7,480 nucleotides of DNA, taken from the NCBI GenBank assembly GCA_021817625.1, contig JAKASY010000081.1, forward strand, positions 1 to 7,480, in the 5' to 3' direction. A model generated the notes under the pieces. That model did not search any database, was not told where the DNA came from, and saw only the letters and a program-made list of their open reading frames with translations. Origin of the DNA: Bacillota bacterium (lineage in GTDB: Bacteria > Bacillota_E > JAJZYS01 > JAILZS01). Positions 1 through 5,637 of this stretch are shown in pieces. A program made the position numbers and the translations under genes. Position 1 is the stretch's first letter, and every line of letters begins with the position of its first letter.

Positions 1-849
1 ATGTGCTACCGGCCGATGCCGGACTTCGTCCACCCGCTCACGGGGCGGGTCCACGCGGAGTACTGGCAGATGGCGGCGGCGAGCGGCCGGACGGCGAGCT
101 CGAACCCGAACATGCAGCAGGTGCCGAGGGAGAAGGAGATCCGGGCGTGCTTCGGCGTCGCGCCCGGAAACGCGCTCGTCGTGGCCGACTACAGCCAGAT
201 CGAGCTTCGGATCGTGGCCGAGGAGAGCGGAGACCCCCGGATGATCGACGCCTTTAGGCGCAGTGTGGACATCCACCGCCAGACGGCGGCGCTCGTCACG
301 GGTAAGGAGCCCGACAGCGTGAGCAAGGAAGAGCGGCAGATGGCGAAGGCTGTCAATTTCGGCCTCGTGTACGGCATGGGCGCGGCGGGCCTCGTGGCCT
401 ACGCCCACGACGCCTACGGCGTGACGCTCGACCAGGCGGAGGCCGAGACCTTCAGGAGGCGCTACTTCGAGGCGTACCCCAAGGTGCAGGAGTGGCATCA
501 CCACCAGCTTTACCGGGCGAAGAAGCGGGGCGGGGTGCGCACGCTCGGCGGCCGGTGGCGACCGCTCCCCGAGCCAAGCGTGACCAAGGCGACCAACAGC
601 CCGACGCAGGGGACGGGAGCCGACATCCTCAAGGCGGCGCTCGGCGCCGTGGCGCCCGTGGCGTTCTCTCATGGCTGGAGCCTCGTGTCCGAGGTCCACG
701 ACGAGATCAGCCTGGAGGTACCCGAAGGGCGGGCGGGCGAAGCGCGGGCGCATTTGACCCAGGTGATGGTCGCGGCGGGAGAGCGGTATCTGCACCGAGT
801 CCCGGTGGAGGCGGAGGCTGCGGTGGGCCGGACGTGGGCGGAGAAGTGA
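1..849 (+). CDS. polA: Family A DNA polymerase, C-terminal polymerase domain (5' end outside window)
   Basis: Template-directed DNA synthesis by a Pol I-type enzyme, probably the replicative polymerase of a phage or prophage. The 282 visible residues hold the palm and fingers. A T/SSNPNMQQVP segment lies near residues 31-41. Motif A, DYSQIELRI, is at 63-71 with catalytic D63. Motif B (O helix) is at 112-125 with R112, K116, F120 and Y124. NSPTQGTGADIL is at 199-210. Motif C, VHDEI, is at 232-236 with D234 and E235. All key catalytic residues are present. The thumb and any 3'-5' exonuclease domain would lie upstream, so the ATG at base 1 is probably internal. The stop is followed 18 bases later by a mazG-like gene, a common partner in phage replication operons. 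F120 rather than Tyr at the O-helix position is the usual residue of cellular Pol I. Phage rather than host origin is inferred from the neighbours. Confidence 0.93.
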   Translation: MCYRPMPDFVHPLTGRVHAEYWQMAAASGRTASSNPNMQQVPREKEIRACFGVAPGNALVVADYSQIELRIVAEESGDPRMIDAFRRSVDIHRQTAALVTGKEPDSVSKEERQMAKAVNFGLVYGMGAAGLVAYAHDAYGVTLDQAEAETFRRRYFEAYPKVQEWHHHQLYRAKKRGGVRTLGGRWRPLPEPSVTKATNSPTQGTGADILKAALGAVAPVAFSHGWSLVSEVHDEISLEVPEGRAGEARAHLTQVMVAAGERYLHRVPVEAEAAVGRTWAEK

Positions 850-867
850 CGCGGCGGAGGAACGCCT

Positions 868-1209
868 TTGGCCGTGGATTTGGCGCTGCGCGTCCGGGGG
901 GCGGGCCGCCTCGCCGACCTTCAGGCCGTCGCCTGCGAGACGGCTGTCGCCAAGGACTGGCACGAGGGAGAAAGCCGCGACCCCGCCTTCCCGCGCTGGC
1001 GCATGATGGCCGTCGCCGAGATCGCGGAGGCGGTTCAGGCGCACCCCAAAGGGGAAGACACGGCGGTGGTCGGCGTGGAGCTCGCCGATGTCGTGATCCG
1101 TCTTCTCGACATGGCGGCGGCCATGGGAATCGACCTGGGGGACGCCATCCGGCGGAAGATGCCGCGCAATCTCGGTCGCGAGCGACGCCACGGCGGGTTG
1201 CCATACTGA
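868..1209 (+). CDS. MazG-like nucleotide pyrophosphohydrolase
   Basis: A small (113 aa) all-alpha NTP pyrophosphohydrolase of the MazG/dUTPase-like superfamily. These enzymes hydrolyse (d)NTPs to NMP and pyrophosphate using bound Mg2+. The family's metal motif ExxE...ExxD is visible: E51-I-A-E54, then 16 residues, then E71-L-A-D74. The C-terminal part, KMPRN...R..HGG (97-110), matches the usual phage and bacterial single-domain MazG-like ending. The start is TTG at 868, chosen because a GGCGGAGGA ribosome binding site (852-860) lies at good spacing and the N-terminus then reads as a helix. It lies 18 bases after the polymerase and is probably co-transcribed with it, adjusting nucleotide pools during phage replication. 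Substrate specificity cannot be read from the sequence. It is much shorter than E. coli MazG, as is normal for this subgroup. Confidence 0.85.
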   Translation: MAVDLALRVRGAGRLADLQAVACETAVAKDWHEGESRDPAFPRWRMMAVAEIAEAVQAHPKGEDTAVVGVELADVVIRLLDMAAAMGIDLGDAIRRKMPRNLGRERRHGGLPY

Positions 1210-1226
1210 CGAGACGACGAAACGGG

Positions 1227-1263
1227 GGTGAGGGCGTGCTGGCGCTATGCGATCACCGGCGAG
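1227..1263 (+). repeat. Copy 1 of a 37-base imperfect direct repeat (helicase start region)
   Basis: Compared base by base with 5601-5637, 31 of 37 positions agree without gaps. Mismatches are at 1234, 1247, 1248, 1253, 1254 and 1258. The repeat spans the ribosome binding site, the GTG start and about nine codons of the helicase gene in copy 2. Similarity falls away on both sides. It may be a remnant of a second helicase start or a scar of rearrangement. Confidence 0.7.
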
Positions 1264-1331
1264 CCGTCGTCGTCCAAAGTTCAGGCGGCTACACGGGCGT
1301 CGCGCGTCAGACGTACGCGGCTGACGGATAG
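1236..1331 (+). pseudogene. Stub of a helicase-like gene start, 31 codons
   Basis: A short open frame begins with GTG at 1236 behind GGGGGTGAGG. Its first residues, VLALCDHRRAVV, parallel VLALRDYQREAI at the start of the broken helicase at 5610, and the DNA is 31/37 identical across this point. After about ten codons the resemblance ends and the frame runs to a stop at 1329-1331 with no recognisable domain. The stub follows the mazG-like gene by only 27 bases, where a phage replication operon could continue into a helicase. I read it as a truncated 5' end of a helicase gene. It could instead be a decayed leader that kept only translation signals. Confidence 0.4.
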
Positions 1332-1401
1332 GCGGCGGCGGACTTTACGACTCGAGCGCCGGACCTCGCCGTGCCTCGGCGCGCTTCAGGTGAGCCCCGG
1401 C

Positions 1402-2751
1402 TTAGGCCTCGACCCGGGCCTGCTTGCTTCCGGGACCGGCGGCCGGCGCCGAAGGTGCGACGACCGCCCGGCCGCTACTGGCCAGGAGGGCGGCGATCGT
1501 CCAGACCACCCCGGCGACCAAAGCGGCGAAGCCGACGGCCGTGAGCCAGAACGGGAGGCTCGTGCGCGTCGGCGTCCAGAACACGTAGGAGAGACCACCG
1601 AGGAAGGCGAGACCGCCGCCGCCGGTCAGGAGGGTGGCGATGCGGGTGCGCGTGGCGGCGTCGGCGACCATACGGTGAAGGATCTGCAGGACGACCATGA
1701 CGGCCGGGATGATGAAGAACGCGAAGTCCTGGTGCCAGAACGTGAACACCGCGTCGGATGTGGCGCCCTTGGCCTGGAATACGGTCTCCGAGAGCTCGAT
1801 GTAGTAGCCTGCGATCACGACCGTGGCGAGGATCATCAGGCTGAAGGCCGCGCTCGCCCAATGAAGCAGGTTGTCTTCGAGGCGTTCCAGGCTGACGCCC
1901 ACTAGGGCGATCGTGGCGCCCAGCATGACCCCGAGGCCGGTGACCAGATCGTCGCCGGCGATACCGTTCACGCCATGCGGTCCGAAGGCGAAGAACGTGG
2001 GGGGCTGGGCCTGGGTGAAGCCAGCGACAACGTAGATCAAGGTCATCAGAACGGTACCGACCACGATGTCCCAGAGACCGATCTTGACCCACCGGTTTAG
2101 CCCGTCGGCGCGCTCCTGCGCGAAGGCGGCGACCGCCGTCGCGGCCAGAAGCCCGAGCACCGCAACCACCATTTCATGCGAGTGGGACGTGATCAGGTTG
2201 GCCTCCCAGGCCGCTGGCGAGAGGCCAATGAAGTGCGCGTAGGACGCCAGGACGGGCGGCCATGGGCCGAAGTCCAGGATCCAGCCGGCGACGTGGCCCA
2301 TCACGGCGGCAAAGAAGCCACTCACGGCCGAGACCGTGGCCACCCACGCCACAAGGCGGCCGGTGGCGCGGGCGCGACCGTACAAGCCGAGCGCGAGGGT
2401 GATGAGGATCTCGTCCAGGAAGAAGAAGGAGACGATCTGCATCCACAGAGGCACGGTGTCGGCGATGCTGCGGTCGAAGATGCCGCCCACGCCGCTGAGC
2501 ACGGTGGCGCCAAGCGTCCCCCACAGCATGAGGGCGCGCAAGCCCTTGTGCTCGCATTCGAAGACGTCGAAGGCCACAAGCCCGATGAGGCCGACCATAC
2601 CGATGAGCAGGCCGTGCAGGTACATGGTGTGGGCGTAGTTGATGTTGGCGGCAGCCGCCGGTTCGGTGAAGAACGGCAGCGAGACGAAGGCACTGGCCAA
2701 GCTGAGAGCGCCCAGCCAGATCAGGATGCCGATGATCACCCGGTACTCCAC
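1402..2751 (-). CDS. Polytopic membrane protein (~12 TM), histidine-rich, distantly heme-copper-oxidase-like
   Basis: An integral membrane protein of about 449 residues with roughly 12 hydrophobic helices. From the GTG at 2751, helices fall near residues 3-25, 38-62, 72-90, 102-123, 132-160, 185-210, 223-248, 265-287, 298-320, 338-360, 370-392 and 398-425. A Pro/Ala-rich tail follows. Histidines lie in or at the ends of helices: H41 and H46 (AHTMYLHG) in helix 2, H153 in helix 5, H173 after it, H190 and H192 (SHSHE) at the start of helix 6, and H340 (FWHQDF) in helix 10. Twelve helices with His in 2, 6 and 10 recall heme-copper oxidase subunit I or NO reductase. The His-His of helix 7 and the second His of helix 10 are absent, so catalysis is not claimed. 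GTG 2751 is preferred because GAGGA precedes it by 6 bases; an upstream GTG at 2811 would add 20 Pro/Arg/Gly-rich residues. It stands alone on this strand and its family is not recognised with certainty. Confidence 0.72.
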   Translation of the reverse strand: MEYRVIIGILIWLGALSLASAFVSLPFFTEPAAAANINYAHTMYLHGLLIGMVGLIGLVAFDVFECEHKGLRALMLWGTLGATVLSGVGGIFDRSIADTVPLWMQIVSFFFLDEILITLALGLYGRARATGRLVAWVATVSAVSGFFAAVMGHVAGWILDFGPWPPVLASYAHFIGLSPAAWEANLITSHSHEMVVAVLGLLAATAVAAFAQERADGLNRWVKIGLWDIVVGTVLMTLIYVVAGFTQAQPPTFFAFGPHGVNGIAGDDLVTGLGVMLGATIALVGVSLERLEDNLLHWASAAFSLMILATVVIAGYYIELSETVFQAKGATSDAVFTFWHQDFAFFIIPAVMVVLQILHRMVADAATRTRIATLLTGGGGLAFLGGLSYVFWTPTRTSLPFWLTAVGFAALVAGVVWTIAALLASSGRAVVAPSAPAAGPGSKQARVEA

Positions 2752-3050
2752 ACTAATTCCTCGCGGGTTCAGGAACCCCGGGCGGGGCGTGCCTCCGATC
2801 ACCCGAATCACGTCCTCGGTTCCTTGTATGTTTCATGGCGACCGGTAGGGGCGCCGGTGGGGGTTGGTAAGCGGGGGCGGCCGAGGCGAGTCCTCGAGCA
2901 CTCGACCGGCCGAACCCGCCCCCCTTGGGCCCCCAGGAGGGGCCACGCGGCCCTGTCCGGTCGGCGTTGCTCGCTGGGCCGGGGTTCCCGTACACCCTGT
3001 GGATAACCGACTGCGCGACGCGCCACCCGAACGCAGGTGGAGTGAGCGTG
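2752..3050. other. Divergent intergenic region with GC-rich hairpin and one DnaA-box-like 9-mer
   Basis: About 300 bases separate the leftward membrane-protein gene from the rightward ORF at 3051, so promoters for both should lie here; I see no convincing -35/-10 pair. A strong GC hairpin can form at 2918-2943 (GCCCC pairing with GGGGC, plus an inner CC/GG and GGG/CCC with small bulges). TGTGGATAA at 2998-3006 is the exact complement of the DnaA-box consensus, but it is a single copy. Confidence 0.4.
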
Positions 3051-3455
3051 ATGGCGTTTGTGCGGATACGCAAAGACTGCGCCGAGCTTCTGACCACGCG
3101 GTATCTGGGTGGCGGCCGCTCCCAACAGGTGCTGTTGGCGAGCCTGCCTGCCTACTACGTATCTGCGGCGGAGCAGCGGGCGATCGAGGCGAAGTTTCCC
3201 GATCTGCACTTCGATTGGCTGGCGATCAATCGAGCGCTCGCCCGCGGCGACAGGCGGGCGCCGCCCCCGCCCGGCCCGTATATGGCGTGGGCCGACGTCG
3301 AACACCTGCTGCGCGCCCTGGCCCGCAGAGAGCGTGAGCACGACGGCTTGCCGTCCGATATCCACACCTTGGAGGCGGCAGCCGAGGTACTCACCGGCAT
3401 GCGTTTGCGCGGTGAACCATGGCCCCTCGAGGACGACCGATCCGAGCCAATATGA
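3051..3455 (+). CDS. Hypothetical protein, 134 aa, unknown function
   Basis: I do not recognise this protein by name. The ATG at 3051 is preceded by AGGTGGAG about 8 bases upstream; the frame is open further upstream but loses protein-like composition there. The N-terminus, MAFVRIRKDCAELLTTRYLG, followed by GGRSQQVLLASL, resembles the short beta-rich opening seen on many mobile-element-associated hypothetical proteins (Fxxxx..Y.L...YR.GGK..Q..L..LG type); this comparison is from memory. Next come a helix with FPDLHFDWLAI (about 47-57), a proline-rich linker (about 69-76) and two charged helices. No signal peptide or membrane segment is visible. It ends only a few bases before the presumed IS110 left region, so it may be host DNA beside the insertion or a passenger. 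A long reverse frame over the same DNA looks like a shadow. Confidence 0.6.
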   Translation: MAFVRIRKDCAELLTTRYLGGGRSQQVLLASLPAYYVSAAEQRAIEAKFPDLHFDWLAINRALARGDRRAPPPPGPYMAWADVEHLLRALARREREHDGLPSDIHTLEAAAEVLTGMRLRGEPWPLEDDRSEPI

Positions 3456-3558
3456 CATCAGATGACCACGGTCGCCGGGTTCTGGACCCGCCCCGTCATC
3501 CGATGGCAGGCACGCACAGATTCACGACCCCGTTTCGCCACCGATCAGGAAGTTGGGG

Positions 3559-3775
3559 GTCTCCAGTCGAACCGGTCCGCGAGGTCCGGTGGAGGTAAGG
3601 CCGCGGTTCCTTGCGCTACGACGCTTACAAAGAGTGCCGCCTCCGCGCCAAGCGACTGAACTCTAACTCCCACGGTGCACCCGTCGTCGGACCCCCTAGG
3701 CAGCAGTCGGGGGCATGTTGCACCGTCGAACGACCAAGTGCTGATCCTGGCAAGGCTGCCCACGTCGCTTGGTCG
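3559..3775 (+). ncRNA. Candidate IS110 bridge RNA
   Basis: In the 360 bases before the transposase I find three ordered structures. (1) A 5' hairpin at 3571-3590: ACCGG pairs with CCGGT, then a T-T mismatch, CC/GG and a GCGA (GNRA) tetraloop. CTCC (3561-3564) and GGAG (3591-3594) extend the stem beyond a one-sided bulge. (2) An outer stem ACGGTGCA (3672-3679) with TGCACCGT (3719-3726) and an inner stem CCCCC (3692-3696) with GGGGG (3709-3713). This leaves an internal loop of 3680-3691 opposite 3714-3718. (3) An outer stem CGACCAAG (3731-3738) with CTTGGTCG (3768-3775), lengthened by a wobble and a G-C pair, and an inner stem GGCA (3749-3752) with TGCC (3757-3760). This leaves an internal loop of 3741-3748 opposite 3761-3765. 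A 5' hairpin followed by two internal-loop hairpins is the known plan of IS110 bridge RNAs, with a target-binding then a donor-binding loop. Exact RNA ends are unknown. Confidence 0.6.
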
Positions 3776-3817
3776 GCTGGAGGCCCTCCATTTCGGACCA
3801 CCCCACGACGAAAGGGG

Positions 3818-5086
3818 GTGAGCATCATCCCTGAACTCCATATCGGAGTGGACGTTTCCCTCCGCAGCCACAGCGTGGCCTTTGTCCGCAGCGATGATCT
3901 GGCCGTCCTGCACCGCATGACCGTCCAAAACGACGCCGGCGGCAGCCTGGCCCTGGCCGAGCAGATCCAGCACCTGTGCGCCCAGCACGCGTTCGATCAG
4001 GTCAAGGTCGCGCTCGAGGCCACGGGCGTCTACGCCTGGCACCTGGCGGTGTTCCTGAGCGGTCTCGACGTCCCACACCCGCACAAGCCCCAGGTGTTCA
4101 TCCTCCAGCCGCGCGCCGTCAAGCACTATCGCGAGAGCTTCGGCTCCAAGAAGCCCAAGAGCGACGGCGCCGACCGCCTGCTCCTCGCCCGCATGCTCGG
4201 GCATCGAGAGCTCCTACCACGGCCGTTCGCCTTGGACGACCGCACCCTACCGCTACAGCGCCTCACACGCCACCGCTATCACTTGGTGCGCCAGCTCGTC
4301 CGCAACAAGAACTACGCGGCCAGCTACCTGTTCCTCAAGGCGAGTACGCTCGCCCAGACCCGCCCGCTGTCCGACCCCTTCGGCGCCAGCGCCTCGGAGA
4401 TCCTCCTCGAGTACTGTGCCGTGGAGGACATCGCCAAGGCATCGGTCGACGAACTGGCCGGCGTGCTGAACCGCGCGGCGAGGGGCACCATCGCCGATCC
4501 CGCCGCGATCGCCCTGGCGTACAAGCGCGCGGCCGAGGACGCCTACCGGCTGCCCGAACGCCTCAAGCAGCCCATCCACCAGATCCTGAGCCTGACCATC
4601 CAGGACATCCGCCACCTCGAGCACCAGATCGAGGCGGTGGATCGCCTGATCGACCGCGAACCGATGACCCGCAATAACCGCCTGCGCACGATCCCGGGCA
4701 TCGGCCCCGTGTTCAGCGCCGGTATCCTGGCGGAGATCGGCCGGATCGAGAACTTCCCCGACGACGACCACCTGGCGCAGTTCGCCGGCCTCACCTGGCC
4801 CGGGCACCAGAGCGGCGACTTCACGGCCGAGGACACGCCGATGGCCCGGACGGGCAACGTCTACCTCCGCCACTACGTCGTGGCCGCAGCCAACAGCGTC
4901 CGGCAACATGACGCCGGCTTTGCGGCCTACTACCACAAGAAGTACGACGAGGCGGCCGAGCACCAGCATAAGCGTGCCGAGGTGCTGACCGCCCGCAAGC
5001 TCCTGCGCCTGATCTTCGCCCTGCTGCGCGACGACCGGGCATACGATCCAACCCACATCCCGACCCGGCAACGGGTCGCCACCTGA
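3818..5086 (+). CDS. IS110-family transposase (DEDD/serine recombinase)
   Basis: This recombinase excises and inserts the element; in studied IS110 members it does so guided by a bridge RNA. From GTG 3818 it has 422 residues. The N-terminal RuvC-like domain carries the DEDD set: D12 (GVDVS), E67 (ALEATG), D116 and D119 (KSDGADR). A helical middle region (about 140-280) leads to the C-terminal Transposase_20 domain with an HhH-like segment TIPGIGPVFSAGILAEIG (291-308). QSGDF follows, with S332 a likely catalytic serine; this is inferred from its distance to the C-terminus in the family. The usual TARKLLRLIFALL helix is at 391-403. No frameshift or lost residue is seen, so it is probably active. 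The start is chosen just before the family's N-terminal strand, with AAAGGGG immediately upstream; that spacing is short and may keep translation low. The frame is open upstream to 3611, but that part overlaps the candidate RNA. Confidence 0.93.
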   Translation: MSIIPELHIGVDVSLRSHSVAFVRSDDLAVLHRMTVQNDAGGSLALAEQIQHLCAQHAFDQVKVALEATGVYAWHLAVFLSGLDVPHPHKPQVFILQPRAVKHYRESFGSKKPKSDGADRLLLARMLGHRELLPRPFALDDRTLPLQRLTRHRYHLVRQLVRNKNYAASYLFLKASTLAQTRPLSDPFGASASEILLEYCAVEDIAKASVDELAGVLNRAARGTIADPAAIALAYKRAAEDAYRLPERLKQPIHQILSLTIQDIRHLEHQIEAVDRLIDREPMTRNNRLRTIPGIGPVFSAGILAEIGRIENFPDDDHLAQFAGLTWPGHQSGDFTAEDTPMARTGNVYLRHYVVAAANSVRQHDAGFAAYYHKKYDEAAEHQHKRAEVLTARKLLRLIFALLRDDRAYDPTHIPTRQRVAT

Positions 5087-5202
5087 CTCCAGCTACTGCC
5101 TGGTGCGCTATTCCATATCGCCCTTCCAGGCTGGGGGTATGGTTCTTTGTGTTCATCTTCGTTTCCCCCCTTGACATTCACACCCCACGTCTTATTGATT
5201 AG
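5087..5202 (+). other. Presumed right end of the IS110 element
   Basis: The bases after the transposase stop are noticeably richer in A+T than the rest of the window, especially 5140-5205. They hold the promoter-like sequence at 5171-5198. No coding frame of note and no terminal inverted repeat were seen. The exact RE boundary is not determined. Confidence 0.45.
5171..5198 (+). promoter_or_regulatory. Outward-facing sigma70-like promoter or lone -35 box
   Basis: TTGACA at 5171-5176 is a perfect -35 hexamer. Sixteen bases later TATTGA (5193-5198) is a weak -10. It reads rightward out of the IS toward the zinc-ribbon gene. In IS110 elements a -35 near the right end can join a -10 at the left end when the excised circle closes, which raises expression of the RNA and transposase. 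The same box could serve either purpose; no experiment supports it here. Confidence 0.4.
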
Positions 5203-5288
5203 TCCCTTCGGCCATGCCGAGGGTAGCATCGCCGCGCAACGATCCCCAGTGGCGAAAGTAGCCGGCCGCGCCGGCCATAAGGCCCGGC
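5203..5288. other. GC-rich hairpin cluster
   Basis: Three hairpins lie close together. CCCTTCGGC-CAT-GCCGAGGG (about 5204-5223) has one bulged T. GCCGGC-CGC-GCCGGC (5261-5275) is perfect. CCGGCC-ATAA-GGCCCGG (about 5271-5287) overlaps the second and has a bulged C, so those two are alternatives. No T-tract follows any of them, so they are not ordinary intrinsic terminators. They may be REP-like sequence, a possible IS110 target context, or chance in GC-rich DNA. The rest of 5224-5389 holds no gene I can support. Confidence 0.35.
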
Positions 5289-5389
5289 CGCACCGTGTAC
5301 CGCTACCTGCTGGATACAGACTCCGGCGAGCAAGGCTACCCTTGTTCAGCGAACTTGTACGTCCAAAGGAATCACGGGAGGGACGGGAT

Positions 5390-5545
5390 TTGCGCTATCG
5401 GTCCGGGGTTGAGATCGTAAACTCGGACAGCCTTGTCGTGCGTTGCAAGTTGTGCGGACAAGTGTGGTCGCCGATGCTCGGCAAGGGAGGCCGAGTTCGG
5501 CGCGGGGGCTGGCAATGTCCGCGCTGTGGCGGAAAGGCCGCTTAG
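5390..5545 (+). CDS. Small zinc-ribbon protein, 51 aa
   Basis: A tiny soluble protein with two CxxC knuckles: C19-K-L-C22 and C43-P-R-C46, 20 residues apart, ending in GGKAA. This is a classic four-cysteine zinc ribbon (VRCKLCGQVW...WQCPRCGG). Such ribbons bind nucleic acid or proteins, and small ones are frequent among phage replication and regulatory genes; the partner here is unknown. The start is TTG at 5390, chosen because GGGAGG lies about 9 bases upstream (5376-5381) and the frame upstream loses protein character. It lies 64 bases before the helicase-like gene on the same strand, so the two are probably one transcript. The outward promoter-like sequence at 5171 could drive it. Function beyond metal binding is not claimed. 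Confidence 0.68.
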   Translation: MRYRSGVEIVNSDSLVVRCKLCGQVWSPMLGKGGRVRRGGWQCPRCGGKAA

Positions 5546-5600
5546 TTGCAAGGCCAGCAGCAGGCCGGTCCTGCGCCAAAGCCAAACGTGAGGTCTTGGA

Positions 5601-5637
5601 GGTGAGGACGTGCTGGCGCTGCGCGACTACCAGCGAG
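5601..5637 (+). repeat. Copy 2 of the 37-base imperfect direct repeat (helicase start)
   Basis: Matches 1227-1263 at 31 of 37 positions without gaps. It includes the end of the GGAGGTGAGG ribosome binding site, the GTG start at 5610 and the first codons (VLALRDYQR) of the broken helicase. The two copies bracket about 4.3 kb of unrelated genes. Confidence 0.7.

Larger units (their letters stand above)
3456..5200 (+). mobile_element. IS110-family insertion sequence (ends approximate)
   Basis: The element consists of a structured 5' non-coding region, an intact DEDD/serine transposase (3818-5086) and a short AT-richer 3' region. IS110 elements lack conventional terminal inverted repeats and often make no clear target duplication. 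I therefore could not fix the ends from the sequence; the coordinates are outer limits set by the ORF stop at 3455 and the hairpins after 5200. The long left non-coding region with a candidate bridge RNA points to the IS110 subgroup rather than IS1111. In the latter the RNA lies downstream and short subterminal inverted repeats occur; none were seen. A weak lead for the right end is an 8-base match, CCCACGTC, between the second RNA loop (3759-3766) and 5184-5191, followed by a possible CT core at 5191-5192. Confidence 0.7.

Noticed and set aside
492..1331. 279-codon frame overlapping polymerase and mazG-like genes
   Set aside because: Out-of-frame Arg/Gly/Ala-rich shadow of two recognised genes; only its last 31 codons, from 1236, are considered separately.
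2918..2943. GC-rich hairpin as an intrinsic terminator
   Set aside because: No T-tract on either strand after the stem; kept only as a structural note in the intergenic region.
2998..3006. Exact complement of the DnaA-box consensus (TGTGGATAA)
   Set aside because: Only one copy, with no AT-rich unwinding region or further boxes nearby. A single 9-base match is not enough to call an origin.
2808..3458. Long reverse-strand open frame (216 aa)
   Set aside because: Arg/Gly-rich shadow with no motif. The + strand frame from 3051 has a better ribosome binding site and composition.
3611..3817. N-terminal extension of the transposase frame
   Set aside because: Lies over the structured RNA region, is not like IS110 N-termini, and the family's first strand begins just after 3818.
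4253..5071. Long reverse-strand open frame opposite the transposase (272 aa)
   Set aside because: It is the antisense shadow of the clearly recognised IS110 transposase.
5295..5420. 41-codon frame beginning VYRYLLDTDSGEQGYP
   Set aside because: No ribosome binding site, overlaps the better-supported zinc-ribbon gene and has no recognisable motif. It might be a remnant but cannot be supported.
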